The notes under the pieces are model-generated. The model did not search any database. It was given only the letters and a program-made list of their open reading frames with translations, and was not told the DNA's origin. From Burkholderiaceae bacterium (lineage in GTDB: Bacteria > Pseudomonadota > Gammaproteobacteria > Burkholderiales > Burkholderiaceae_C), in assembly GCA_024235955.1 (NCBI GenBank), contig JACKLJ010000002.1, positions 124,001 through 188,000 of the forward strand: DNA of 64,000 bases. Reading direction: 5' to 3'. The translations under genes and the position numbers were made by a program. Of this stretch, positions 36,888 to 45,529 are shown in pieces. Each line of letters opens with the position of its first letter. The stretch's first letter is position 1.

Positions 36888-37088
36888 TGCACCGTGCCGC
36901 AGTCGCTGCTCTGGGGCAGCGACTGGCCGCATACGGCGCGAGATCCCGGCGCCGCGCCCCACCAGATCAGCAGCTACCGCAGCATCCCCTCGTCCAGCCT
37001 GCACGCCCAGATCGAACGATGGATGCCGACGCCCGAGCTGCGGCAACGCATCCTGGTCGACAACCCCGCAGCCCTGTACGGCTTCTGA
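36888..37088 (+). pseudogene. Remnant of an amidohydrolase-family gene (C-terminal tail only)
   Basis: The frame to the TGA at 37088 reads LLWGSDWPHTA near its start and ELRQRILVDNPAALYGF at its end. These are the C-terminal signatures of amidohydrolase-2/metal-dependent hydrolases of the TIM-barrel fold (GSDWPH with the metal-ligand Asp; the NPARLYGF end). About 65 codons remain of the roughly 280 expected. Confidence 0.65.
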
Positions 37089-37103
37089 CGCCCGGCGCGG
37101 CGC

Positions 37104-38042
37104 TCACCCGCGCGGGTGGTGCTGCGCGTGCAGCGTCTTCAGGCGTTCGCGCGCCACGTGGGTGTAGATGGTGGTGGTGGAAATGTCGGCGTGGCCGAGC
37201 AGCATCTGCACGGCGCGCAGGTCGGCGCCGTGGTTCAGCAGGTGGGTGGCGAAGGCGTGGCGCAGAGTGTGGGGCGACAGCGGCGCGTGCACGCCCGCCT
37301 CGCGCGCGTAGCGCTTGACGAGGTTCCAGAACATCACGCGCGACATCGCCGTGCCGGGCTTACGGCCGGCGCTGGTGATGAACAGATCCTCGGTCTGGCG
37401 CTGGCCCAGCAAGGCTGGCCTGCCATCGGCCAGGTAGCGCGTGAGCCAGTCCGCGGCTTCCTGGCCGAACGGCACCAGGCGCTCCTTGCTGCCCTTGCCG
37501 AGCACGCGCAGCACGCCTTCGGCCAGCCCGACGTTGAAGGTCCGGAGCGTGACCAGCTCGCTCACGCGCAGGCCGCTGGCGTACATCAGCTCCAGCATGG
37601 CGCGGTCGCGCAGGCCGAGCGGGGCGTCGGTATCGGGGGCGGCCAGCAGTGCATCGACCTGCGCCTCGGACAGCGTCTTGGGTACGCGCAGGGGCTGCCT
37701 GGCGGTGAGCAGGCGCAGCGTGGGATCGGCCTGCAGCAGGCGCTCGCGCAGCGCCCAGCGGAAGTAGCGCTTGAACACCGTGAGCCGCCGGTTGGCCGAG
37801 GTGGCCTTGCCCGCGGCGCGCGCGGCGAAGTAAGCCTGCAGGTGGTGCTCCTGCGTCTGCGGCAGCGCCAGGCCATGGCCGGCCTGCAGCCAGGCGGCGT
37901 AAAGCAGCAGGTCGCGGCGGTAGGCGGCCAGCGTGTTGGGCGACAGGCCGTCTTCCAGCCACAGGGCGTCGATGAAGGCGTCCACCTCCGCGGCGCCGGG
38001 CGCCGCGGTGCGGGATGTCGCCGCGGGCGGTAGGGCGGTCAT
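37104..38042 (-). CDS. xerD: Site-specific tyrosine recombinase XerD
   Basis: 312 aa from the ATG at 38042. Resolves chromosome dimers at dif with XerC and FtsK. The SAM-like N-terminal domain has EDGLSPNTLAAYRRDLLLYAAW. The catalytic domain has ASGLRVSELVTL (Arg), GKGSKERLVPFG (Lys), SPHTLRHAFATHLLNHGADL (HxxR), LLGHADIST and the nucleophile Tyr in TTTIYTHVARERLK. The gene stands alone between repeats and a deletion scar. Confidence 0.93.
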   Translation of the reverse strand: MTALPPAATSRTAAPGAAEVDAFIDALWLEDGLSPNTLAAYRRDLLLYAAWLQAGHGLALPQTQEHHLQAYFAARAAGKATSANRRLTVFKRYFRWALRERLLQADPTLRLLTARQPLRVPKTLSEAQVDALLAAPDTDAPLGLRDRAMLELMYASGLRVSELVTLRTFNVGLAEGVLRVLGKGSKERLVPFGQEAADWLTRYLADGRPALLGQRQTEDLFITSAGRKPGTAMSRVMFWNLVKRYAREAGVHAPLSPHTLRHAFATHLLNHGADLRAVQMLLGHADISTTTIYTHVARERLKTLHAQHHPRG

Positions 38043-38078
38043 GCGCTGTGAGCAGTCCAAACGGCAGCGCAGGACCGT

Positions 38079-38150
38079 TTCATGAACAAAATGTGGCGCC
38101 AGCCCTTTTGTGACGGGCGCAGCCAGCTATCGAAACAGAAGCAATCCTGG
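38079..38150 (-). repeat. Family 1 palindromic repeat, copy 11
   Basis: Minus-oriented: TTTCGATAGCTGGCTGCGCC, then CGTCACAAAAGGGCTGGCGC, then CACATTTTGTTCATGAAA. It fills the spacer between the Bug gene and xerD. Confidence 0.88.
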
Positions 38151-38165
38151 GCCTTGACCCACTGC

Positions 38166-39134
38166 TCACTGCAGCGTCAGCTTCTGCTTGGCCACCACCT
38201 GCTTGTAGATCGCGAACTCGTCCTTGATCTGCTGGGCGAACTGCTCCGGCGTGTTGGCGATGATGAAGGAGCCAGTGTCCTCGATGCGCTTGCGCACCGC
38301 CGGGTCTTCCAGCGCCTTCCTGGTGGCCGCGTTCAGCTTGTCCACGATGTCCTTGGGCGTGCCCTTGGGCGCCAGGATGCCGTAGTAGGCCATGCGGTTG
38401 ACGGGCTCCAACCCCACTTCCTTGAAGGTGGGCACGTTGGGCATGTCGGCCAGGCGCTGCGGCGCCGCCACCACGATGGGGATCAGCTTGCCGTTCTTGA
38501 TGAAGGGCAGCGACGAAGGCACGTTGTCGAACATGATCGGCACCTGCCCGGCCACCACGTCGTTCAGCGCCGGGCCTGCGCCGCGGTACGGGATGTGGGT
38601 GATGAACACACCGGCCATGCTCTTCCACAGCTCGGTCTGCAGGTGGCCGATGCCGCCGGTGCCGGACGAGGCATACGAGTATTTGCCCGGCTCCTTCTTC
38701 AGCAGCGCCAGGAAGCTCTTGTAGTCCTTGGCCGGGAAGCTCGGGTTCACCGCGATGACGTTGGGCGTGGCCGCGATGTTGATCACCGGCACGAAGTCAT
38801 GCACCGGGTCGTAAGCGATCTTGGGGTTGATGGCCGGGTTGGCCGCGGTGGTGGAGACGGTGGCCACGCTCAGCGTGTAGCCATCGGGCGCGGCGCGCGC
38901 GGCCTCGGCGGCCCCGATGGCGCCGCCGGCGCCACCCTTGTTGTCCACCACCACCGGCTGGCCCAGCGCCTTGCCCAGCGGGTCGGAGATCACACGGCCG
39001 ATCAGGTCGGTGGTGCCGCCCGGGGCGAAGGGCACGATCAGCCGGATCGGCTTGTTCGGGTAGTTGCTCTGCGCGGCCGCGCCGGCACAGGTGACGGCCA
39101 GGGCCGCGGCGACGAGAAGAGAACGTCCTTGCAT
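38166..39134 (-). CDS. Tripartite tricarboxylate transporter substrate-binding protein (Bug family)
   Basis: 322 aa periplasmic binding protein. Sec-type signal RSLLVAAALAVTCAGAAAQS, then the canonical mature start YPNKPIRLIVPFAPGGTTDLIGR. Further Bug motifs: VVVDNKGGAGGAIGAAEAAR, DGYTLSVATVS, ITHIPYRGAGPALNDVVAGQ. Only moderately similar to the other Bug protein of this window. An orphan gene without TctA/TctB. Divergent from the AEC transporter gene. Confidence 0.93.
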   Translation of the reverse strand: MQGRSLLVAAALAVTCAGAAAQSNYPNKPIRLIVPFAPGGTTDLIGRVISDPLGKALGQPVVVDNKGGAGGAIGAAEAARAAPDGYTLSVATVSTTAANPAINPKIAYDPVHDFVPVINIAATPNVIAVNPSFPAKDYKSFLALLKKEPGKYSYASSGTGGIGHLQTELWKSMAGVFITHIPYRGAGPALNDVVAGQVPIMFDNVPSSLPFIKNGKLIPIVVAAPQRLADMPNVPTFKEVGLEPVNRMAYYGILAPKGTPKDIVDKLNAATRKALEDPAVRKRIEDTGSFIIANTPEQFAQQIKDEFAIYKQVVAKQKLTLQ

Positions 39135-39270
39135 CTGAAAACTCCTTGAAGCGACAGAGAACCGCGTGCACCCGGGTCGGGATCACGTGCCGGTGGCGAA
39201 TGGTAGCCGCAAGCGCGGCAGGCACCGCGCGCTGTCGCCGCCGCAGCCGCGCGCGGCGCCGACTGCCGCT

Positions 39271-40188
39271 ATGCTGCGCGCCGTGTATTACGCCCAACTG
39301 CTCTTCCCCGACTTCTCGCTGATCCTGATTGGCTACCTGCTGTGCCGCCACACGGCGCTCAACCGGCCGGTGTGGCAGGCGGTCGAGGCGCTGGTGTACT
39401 TCTTCCTGTTCCCGGTGCTGCTGTTCCAGTCCATCGTGCGCACGCCGCTGGACCTGGGCGCCGCCTCCAGCCTGATGGGTGCCGGCCTGGCGCTGGGCAG
39501 CGCCGGCATCGCCCTGGCCTACGCGCTGCCGCACTTGCCCTGGATCGGGCCTCGCCTGCCGCCGCGCGACCACGCCGCCGCGGCGCAGGTCGCGTTCCGC
39601 TTCAACTCCTTCATCGGGCTGGCGCTGGCAGAGCGGCTGCTGGGCGCGCAGGGGCTGCAGCTGATCGCCGTGCTGATCGGCGTGTGCGTGCCGTTGTTCA
39701 ACGTGGGCGCCGTCTGGCCCATGGCGCGGCACGCCGATACCGGCTTTCTGCGCGAGGTCGTGCGCAACCCGCTGATCATCGCCACCGCTACCGGGCTGGT
39801 GGCCAACCTGCTGGGCTTTCGCATTCCCGAATGGGCGGCGCCCACGCTGGGGCGCATCGGTGCCTCGTCCATCGCGCTGGGCCTGATGACGGCCGGCGCC
39901 GGCATGCAGATCACCAGCCTGGGCAGCAACCGCACGCTAAGCGTGGAGGTGCTGGGCATCCGGCACCTGCTGTCGCCGCTGGTGGCCTGGGCGCTGGCCC
40001 GCGCCTTCCACCTGGGCGGGCCGGAAACCACCATCCTGCTCACCTTCTCGGCGCTGCCCACCGCCTCGTCCTGCTACGTGCTGGCAGCGCGCATGGGCTA
40101 CAACGGGCCCTACGTGGCCGGGCTGGTCACGCTCTCCACCGTGCTGGGCATGCTGAGCCTGCCGTTTGCGCTGGGGCTGTTGCGGTAG
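39271..40188 (+). CDS. AEC family transporter (auxin efflux carrier-type)
   Basis: 305 aa with about ten hydrophobic segments. FPDFSLILIGYLLCRHTALN at the N-terminus and ALIYFFLFPVLLF-like VEALVYFFLFPVLLFQSIVR are family features. FRFNSFIGLALAERLLG near residue 110 and a C-terminal LTFSALPTASSCYVLAARMG match the AEC/malonate-type permeases. Substrate unknown. The ATG is at 39271. Confidence 0.88.
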   Translation: MLRAVYYAQLLFPDFSLILIGYLLCRHTALNRPVWQAVEALVYFFLFPVLLFQSIVRTPLDLGAASSLMGAGLALGSAGIALAYALPHLPWIGPRLPPRDHAAAAQVAFRFNSFIGLALAERLLGAQGLQLIAVLIGVCVPLFNVGAVWPMARHADTGFLREVVRNPLIIATATGLVANLLGFRIPEWAAPTLGRIGASSIALGLMTAGAGMQITSLGSNRTLSVEVLGIRHLLSPLVAWALARAFHLGGPETTILLTFSALPTASSCYVLAARMGYNGPYVAGLVTLSTVLGMLSLPFALGLLR

Positions 40189-40229
40189 GCGCCCGCCGAA
40201 TCGGCGCCGCGCGGCGCCCGGCCCGACGG

Positions 40230-40397
40230 GCTTGAGCGAAAAAACTATTTCATATCAATCGGTTAGCTCCGGTTACTAGAAAAACGGCAGCATTTGGCCG
40301 AACCAGCCTTTTCTTCGCCATATGCATCACAAACCAGCCCCAACTCATTGGCTTGACAGTGTTTTTTTGATACAAACGGGATAAGGCGTGCGACAAT
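40230..40397. other. AT-rich intergenic patch without a gene
   Basis: Compared with the very GC-rich surroundings this stretch is AT-rich and contains GGCTTGACAGTGTTTTTTTG, whose TTGACA (about 40353) could be a -35 box. No coding sequence is supported. It may be a regulatory region or residue of foreign DNA. Confidence 0.4.
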
Positions 40398-40455
40398 CTG
40401 CTATCAAGTTGAAAGCAGCCGACAGCCGCCCGGTGCCGACGAACTGCACAAAATG
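40398..40455 (+). repeat. Possible diverged family 1 repeat
   Basis: CTGCTATCAAGTTGAAAGCA, GCCGACAGCCGCCC and a later CTGCACAAAATGCC keep the outline of family 1, but the AGCTGCC core is broken. Weak call. Confidence 0.35.
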
Positions 40456-40458
40456 CCG

Positions 40459-41571
40459 TCAAACCCCCGCCCCATCCCGCTCCAGCGCCCAGCGCACGTG
40501 CTCGCGCACGAGTTCGCTCTGGTGGCCGGTGCGCGCAGCCAGCGCCTGACGCAGCAGCCCGCGGGCGGTATCGCCCTCGGGCAACTGGGCCAGCGCATTG
40601 CCGGCCGCCACCGCCACGTTGCGCAGCCAGCGCTCATGGCCGATGCGGCGGATCGGGCCGCCTTCGGTACGGCGCAGGAACTCTTCCTCGCTCCAGCCCA
40701 GGTAGGTGGTGAGCGCCTCGTCCGCCAGGCCGGTGCGGGCGTCGAAGTCCGGCAACGCGCTGCGGCCGGCGTACTTGTTCCAGGGACAGGCCAGCTGGCA
40801 GTCGTCGCAGCCGTAGATGCGGTTGCCCAGCAGCGGCCGCAGTTCGGCGGGTATCGGGCCGGTGTGCTCGATGGTCAGGTACGAGATGCAGCGCCGCGCA
40901 TCCAGCCGATACGGCGCCACGATGGCGCGCGTGGGGCAGATGTCGAGGCAGGCCTGGCAACTGCCGCAGTGTGGCTCGGCCGCTGGCGTGGCGGGCAGCG
41001 CCAGATCGACGTAGATCTCGCCCAGGAAGAACATGGAGCCACCCTCGCGCGCCAGCACCAGCGTGTGCTTGCCGCGCCAGCCCTGGCCGCTGCGCGTGGC
41101 CAGCTCGGCCTCCAGCACGGGTGCCGAATCGGTGAACGCGCGGTGGGCGAACGGGCCGATCTCGGCGGCGATGCGCTCGGCCAGCCGCTGCAGGCGGCCG
41201 CGCACCACCTTGTGGTAATCGCGGCCACGGGCGTAGAGCGACACCGTGCCTTCGGCCGGGCGTTCGAGCCGCTCAAACTCCACGGCCTGCCAGCCGTCCG
41301 GCGTGCCGCGCGGCAGGTAGTCCATGCGTGCGGTCAGCACGCTCACGGTGCCGGGCACCAGTTCGGCCGGGCGCGCGCGCCTCAGGCCATGCGCGGCCAT
41401 GTAATCCATGCCGCCGTGAAAACCGTTGGACAGCCAGGCCAGAAGGCCGGGCTCGGCGGAGGACAGGTCGACACCCGCCACGCCCACTGCCGAAAATCCC
41501 AGGTCCTGCGCGAACGCGCGCACGCGGACCAACAAAGCCTGAGGATCGATTTGAGCGCCCACCCGGATCAC
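40459..41571 (-). CDS. queG: Epoxyqueuosine reductase QueG
   Basis: Cobalamin and Fe-S enzyme of the last step in queuosine tRNA modification. 370 aa. Two [4Fe-4S] motifs: CGSCQACLDICPT near residue 205 and CDDCQLACPWN near 262. MDYMAAHGLRRARPAELVPG and the cobalamin-domain ARGRDYHKVVRGRLQ are also conserved. The N-terminus overlaps the divergent tsaE start by 21 bases, so the promoters must lie inside coding sequence or the starts need adjustment. Confidence 0.95.
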   Translation of the reverse strand: MIRVGAQIDPQALLVRVRAFAQDLGFSAVGVAGVDLSSAEPGLLAWLSNGFHGGMDYMAAHGLRRARPAELVPGTVSVLTARMDYLPRGTPDGWQAVEFERLERPAEGTVSLYARGRDYHKVVRGRLQRLAERIAAEIGPFAHRAFTDSAPVLEAELATRSGQGWRGKHTLVLAREGGSMFFLGEIYVDLALPATPAAEPHCGSCQACLDICPTRAIVAPYRLDARRCISYLTIEHTGPIPAELRPLLGNRIYGCDDCQLACPWNKYAGRSALPDFDARTGLADEALTTYLGWSEEEFLRRTEGGPIRRIGHERWLRNVAVAAGNALAQLPEGDTARGLLRQALAARTGHQSELVREHVRWALERDGAGV

Positions 41572-42060
41572 GCACCGATTGTAGGAAGCACGCCCGCGCT
41601 GCGGCTGGCCTGGGCCGGCGAGAGCGACACCGCCGCCTTCGCTGGCCGGCTGGCCGCCCTGCCCGATGTGCGCGAGGCCTTCATCGCGCTAAAGGGCGAC
41701 CTGGGCGCCGGCAAAACGACCTTCGTGCGGCATCTGCTGCGCGCGCTCGGCGTGGCCGGCCGCATCAAGAGCCCCACCTACGCCGTGGTGGAGCCGCACC
41801 AGCCGCCGCACGGCCTGCCGGTGTGGCATTTCGACTTCTACCGCTTTGACGACCCGCGCGAATGGGAAGACGCGGGTTTTCGCGACCTGTTCGCCGCGCC
41901 GGGCCTCAAGCTCGCCGAGTGGCCGGACAAGGCCGCCACCGTGCTGCCCCCGGCCGACCTGCAGCTCCACATCGAGGTGCAGGACGACGGGCGGCGCAGC
42001 GCAACGCTGGCCGCCGGCACGCCACTCGGCCGGCGGCTGCTGAAGGAGCTGCAAGCATGA
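41551..42060 (+). CDS. tsaE: tRNA threonylcarbamoyladenosine biosynthesis protein TsaE
   Basis: P-loop ATPase that works with TsaB-TsaD in t6A37 tRNA modification. 169 aa from the TTG at 41551, which has TGAGGA about seven bases upstream; no ATG or GTG precedes the core. Walker A is GDLGAGKTTFVRHLLRALG, followed by IKSPTYAVVEPH and HFDFYRFDDPREWEDAGF, with LKLAEWPDKA near the C-terminus. Its stop overlaps the amiC start (ATGA). Confidence 0.9.
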   Translation: MSAHPDHAPIVGSTPALRLAWAGESDTAAFAGRLAALPDVREAFIALKGDLGAGKTTFVRHLLRALGVAGRIKSPTYAVVEPHQPPHGLPVWHFDFYRFDDPREWEDAGFRDLFAAPGLKLAEWPDKAATVLPPADLQLHIEVQDDGRRSATLAAGTPLGRRLLKELQA

Positions 42061-43463
42061 AACGACGCGACCTGTTGCAACAAGCCGGCTCGCTGGTGCT
42101 GCTGCTGAGCGGCGCCCAGATCGCACGTGGCGCCGGCATCGTGGCCGTGCGCGTGTGGCCGGCCGAGGACTACACGCGCGTGACCATCGAGTCCGACACG
42201 GCCCTCAAGACCCAGCACCGGCTGCTGGCCTCGCCGCCGCGCCTGTTCGTCGACATCGACGGGCTGGATCTGAACGCTCAGTTGCGTGAGCTGGTGGGCA
42301 AGGTCAAGCCGGACGATCCCAACATCGCCGGCGTGCGCGTGGGCCAGAACGCCCCGGGCGTGGTGCGGCTGGTGATGGATCTCAAGCACGCCACCCGGCC
42401 GCAAGTGTTCACGCTCGATCCGGTCGCGGCCTACCAGCACCGGCTGGTGTTCGACCTTTACCCCGCCAACCCGCCGGACCCACTGGAACAGCTGATCGCC
42501 GAACGCATGAAGGAACTGGGCGGCCCGGCGGGCGCCGCGCCCGTGACGACCGCCGCCGGCGTCAAGGCCAGCAACGTGGATGCCCTGGGCGACCTGATCG
42601 CCAAGCAGATCGAGCGCGCCAACGACACCGTGGTGGCCAAGACACCCGTACCCGCGGCGCCGCGCGCCAGGGCGCCCTCCCCCGCGGTGGTCGCCAAGGC
42701 GCCTTCGAGGCCCAAGGAAGCTGAAGATGCCGGTCGCACCGACCGCCTGATCATCATCGCGCTCGACCCCGGCCACGGCGGCGAGGATCCGGGTGCCACC
42801 GGGCCCGCCGGCACGCACGAGAAGGACATCGTGCTGCAGGTGGCCTTCAAGCTGCGCGACCGCATCAACAACACCACCGCCGGCGGCAATCCCATGCGCG
42901 CCTTCCTCACGCGCGACGCCGACTTCTTCGTGCCTCTGGGCAAGCGGGTGGAAAAGGCCCGCCGCGTGGGCGCAGACCTGTTCATCAGCATCCATGCCGA
43001 CGCCTTCATCTCACCCGAGGCACGCGGCGCCAGCGTGTTCGCGCTGTCGGAGCGCGGCGCTTCCAGTTCGGCCGCCAAATGGCTGGCCGACAACGAGAAC
43101 AAGGCCGACCTGATCGGCGGCGTGAACGTCAACGTAAAAGACGCCCACGTGCAGCGCGCCCTGCTCGACATGAGCACCACCGCGCAGATCAACGACAGCC
43201 TCAAGCTCGGCGGCGCCATGCTGCGCGAGATCGGAGGCGTGGGCCGCCTGCACAAGGCGCGGGTGGAACGTGCCGGCTTTGCCGTGCTCAAGGCGCCGGA
43301 CATCCCCAGCGTGCTGGTGGAAACCGCCTTCATCAGCAACCCGGAAGAAGAGGTCAAGCTGCGCAGCGACGCCTACCAGAACGACCTGGCCAATGCGCTC
43401 ATCAACGGCATCCAGAAGTACTTTTCGGCCAATCCGCCACTGGCACGCAACCGCTCGGTCTGA
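42057..43463 (+). CDS. amiC: N-acetylmuramoyl-L-alanine amidase AmiC
   Basis: Periplasmic zinc amidase that splits septal peptidoglycan during daughter-cell separation. 468 aa. The N-terminus MKRRDLLQQAGSLVLLL carries a twin-arginine motif, as in E. coli AmiC. An AMIN domain (about 25-135) binds the septal wall, a Pro/Ala linker follows, then the Amidase_3 domain from about 230: ALDPGHGGEDPGATG, GADLFISIHADAF, VLVETAFISNPEEEVKLRS. Translationally coupled to tsaE. Confidence 0.95.
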   Translation: MKRRDLLQQAGSLVLLLSGAQIARGAGIVAVRVWPAEDYTRVTIESDTALKTQHRLLASPPRLFVDIDGLDLNAQLRELVGKVKPDDPNIAGVRVGQNAPGVVRLVMDLKHATRPQVFTLDPVAAYQHRLVFDLYPANPPDPLEQLIAERMKELGGPAGAAPVTTAAGVKASNVDALGDLIAKQIERANDTVVAKTPVPAAPRARAPSPAVVAKAPSRPKEAEDAGRTDRLIIIALDPGHGGEDPGATGPAGTHEKDIVLQVAFKLRDRINNTTAGGNPMRAFLTRDADFFVPLGKRVEKARRVGADLFISIHADAFISPEARGASVFALSERGASSSAAKWLADNENKADLIGGVNVNVKDAHVQRALLDMSTTAQINDSLKLGGAMLREIGGVGRLHKARVERAGFAVLKAPDIPSVLVETAFISNPEEEVKLRSDAYQNDLANALINGIQKYFSANPPLARNRSV

Positions 43464-43622
43464 AGCGCCCGCGGCGTGATCTACGTCAGCCGCGCGGCAA
43501 AGGACGACCGGCGGATGACGCGATGTCCTACACCCGATCCACCCGCTCGCGCGTTGAATGGAGACCGGTGCAGGCATTCCACTCTGTCCGTACCGGTTTG
43601 TAGGTTCTCCTCTCTTTCTCCT

Positions 43623-43656
43623 GCGGGCGTTCTCGGCAACGAGGCGCCCGCTTTTT
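43623..43656 (+). terminator. Rho-independent terminator after amiC
   Basis: GCGGGCG at 43623-43629 pairs with CGCCCGC at 43645-43651; an inner TCTCG/CGAG extends the stem. TTTTT follows. Confidence 0.8.
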
Positions 43657-43818
43657 CATAGCCGGGCCGCCCCAAGATGAAAACGCTCCATCGGGGGCAG
43701 CGCACCACGCGCAGCGGGGGAGCGTGGGGGCCACTTTTCATGCACGGGTCGTCCCGGGAACGAAAACGCCCTGCCAGGATGGCAGGCCGCACGGCAAAGG
43801 AGCGTGAGGAGGCGTCTT
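43657..43818. other. Intergenic tail of repeat character between amiC and dedA
   Basis: With the terminator, the gap from 43464 to 43818 has no supported gene. It contains GGGGGCAGCGCACCACGCGC and GGGGGAGCGTGGGGGCCACT, resembling a short intergenic repeat I associate with Comamonadaceae, though only one copy is seen here. Confidence 0.45.
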
Positions 43819-44469
43819 TCAGGCCGCAGGACTGCTCTTGCGCCCTGAGCGCCATGCGCCGAAGATGGCAATCAGCCCCGGCACCAGGATCAGGCCCCAG
43901 ATGATCTTGGACAGGTTGGCCTGGACCCAGGGCAGGTTGCCGAACAGGTAGCCCGCCGTGGCCAGGCCCAGCACCCAGATCAACGCACCGAGCACGTTGT
44001 AGGCCGTGAACTTGGCGCGGCTCATCTCTGCCACCCCGGCCACGAAGGGCACGAAGGTGCGGATGAACGGCATGAAGCGGGCCAGCACGATGGTGATGCC
44101 CCCATAGCGCTCATAGAAAGCGTGGGCCTTGTCGAACGCGTCGCGGTTGAACCAGCGCGATTTTTCCCAATGGAACACCTTGGGGCCGAAATAGCGCCCG
44201 ATGCTGTAATTGGTCTGATCGCCCAGGATGGCCGCCGCCAGCAGTACCGCGCAGGCCAGCGGCAGGCTGATGTGGCCCGCACCGGCCAGCGCGCCCACCA
44301 CGAACAGCAGCGAATCGCCGGGCAGGAATGGCATGACCACCACGCCGGTTTCCACGAACACGATCAGGAACAGCAGCGCGTAGACCCAGGGGCCATACTC
44401 CGCCACGAAGGCAGCCAGGTGTTGGTCGACGTGCAGGATGAAGTCGACCAGATGCATCACGATTTCCAT
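43819..44469 (-). CDS. DedA family membrane protein
   Basis: 216 aa polytopic inner-membrane protein. FVETGVVVMPFLPGDSLLFVVGALAG, AILGDQTNYSIGRYFG and RFMPFIRTFVPFVAGVAEMS are the conserved DedA segments, including re-entrant-loop arginines. Members are proton-dependent lipid (undecaprenyl-phosphate or phosphatidylethanolamine) flippases. The YqjA/YghB-like subgroup is likely. The second in-frame ATG (residue 5) is an equally plausible start. Confidence 0.93.
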   Translation of the reverse strand: MEIVMHLVDFILHVDQHLAAFVAEYGPWVYALLFLIVFVETGVVVMPFLPGDSLLFVVGALAGAGHISLPLACAVLLAAAILGDQTNYSIGRYFGPKVFHWEKSRWFNRDAFDKAHAFYERYGGITIVLARFMPFIRTFVPFVAGVAEMSRAKFTAYNVLGALIWVLGLATAGYLFGNLPWVQANLSKIIWGLILVPGLIAIFGAWRSGRKSSPAA

Positions 44470-44583
44470 GGGCGGGGATTATGGGCGCAGGCCCGCCTCC
44501 GGTCCCGGCCAAGGGACAGCAGGCCTAAGCCGGTGTTAAGGGCCGCTGCCACGGGGCCCCAAAAACACCCGATCGCGCGCGCT

Positions 44584-44865
44584 TCAGTGACCGTTGGTCA
44601 CGGTGGCCTCGAACTCGATCCCGCCAACGTAGCGGAACATGAAGTTGTAGACCGCGCAGCCCACGGCGACCGACAGGTAGCCGAAGATCAGGTAAGCGAA
44701 CGGCATGAACAGGAACATCGCCGCCTCACCCCGCTGGCCGGGCGGCGCCGCGAACAGGAAGAACAGGCCGAACGGCACCAAGAAGACCAGCGAAGAAACG
44801 GCCATGAGCACGGCAAAGACCTTGCCGTTCTGGTGCGGCGACAGCCGCGCGATCTGTTGTTTCAT
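44584..44865 (-). CDS. Small membrane protein of unknown function
   Basis: 93 aa with two hydrophobic segments (FAVLMAVSSLVFLVPFGLFF and FLFMPFAYLIFGYLSVAVGC), separated by a short loop, and an acidic-neutral C-terminus. The central region VGCAVYNFMFRYVGGIEF recurs in small conserved proteobacterial membrane proteins. No role known. Confidence 0.75.
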   Translation of the reverse strand: MKQQIARLSPHQNGKVFAVLMAVSSLVFLVPFGLFFLFAAPPGQRGEAAMFLFMPFAYLIFGYLSVAVGCAVYNFMFRYVGGIEFEATVTNGH

Positions 44866-44941
44866 CGTAGGGCGCCTCCTCGCGCCCGGATTGCCAGAAG
44901 ACTCTCTGCTGCACGGCCTTTCTTGACCGGTGACGGAAGCG

Positions 44942-45355
44942 CTATTTGAGCGACTTCAGCCCACTCGTGTCCACGCCATCGAGCGCTTCACGCTCCAGTT
45001 CGTGGTATTGGTCGAGCCGGTTCTGCTGGCGCAACTCGCGCAGCCGCTGCTGCTCGATCACCATGCGCGACTGCCGCATCGCGTTCTCCTGCTGCGATTC
45101 GCACTGGCGGAACCCGTCCGACCAGCCCGTCGCATAGTCCCGATCGCGGTCAAAACGCCAGCCATCCTTCTCGAACTGATCGAACATGCTGCCGCCGGCC
45201 TTGCGACCGCTGTGGCAACCGTCATCGAAACCCTGGGCGTAACCCGGCGGATAGCCGCGCTGGACCAGCGTGTCCCTTGTGGAAGCGCAGCCCGCCATCA
45301 AGACGGTTGCCAACAGCACCACTACCGCATGACGGTGAAAATTGGTACGAAGCAT
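44942..45355 (-). CDS. Lipoprotein of unknown function
   Basis: 137 aa. A lipoprotein signal ends in the lipobox LMAGC at residues 18-22, so the mature protein is membrane-anchored. GYPPGYAQGFDDGCHSGRKAGG and YATGWSDGFRQCESQQ form two related Gly/aromatic motifs, each with a Cys, possibly a disulfide pair. A charged helix (EQQRLRELRQQNRLDQYHEL) follows. No family name recognised. Confidence 0.75.
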   Translation of the reverse strand: MLRTNFHRHAVVVLLATVLMAGCASTRDTLVQRGYPPGYAQGFDDGCHSGRKAGGSMFDQFEKDGWRFDRDRDYATGWSDGFRQCESQQENAMRQSRMVIEQQRLRELRQQNRLDQYHELEREALDGVDTSGLKSLK

Positions 45356-45529
45356 GTTGAAACCTCCGGTCCGAGAATCGACCTCCCCGGTCGCTCGATG
45401 ATAGTCAGGGTGAGGCCCGCCGCGGTCAGGCCAATCCCCTCTTCAGGGTAAATGCGGCAACAGGCCCGCGGCCGGCACCTGCGCAACGCGCCTGCCCCCC
45501 GGCTTTGAAGCCTTTTCTAGAATCCCCCC

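Noticed and set aside
37104..38042. XerD as an integrase of a mobile island
   Set aside because: It has the length and motifs of housekeeping XerD, and no attachment repeats, tRNA gene or phage genes lie beside it.
40250..40462. 70-codon minus-strand frame in the AT-rich patch
   Set aside because: No ribosome-binding site, no family similarity, and it runs into the queG end and a repeat-like segment.
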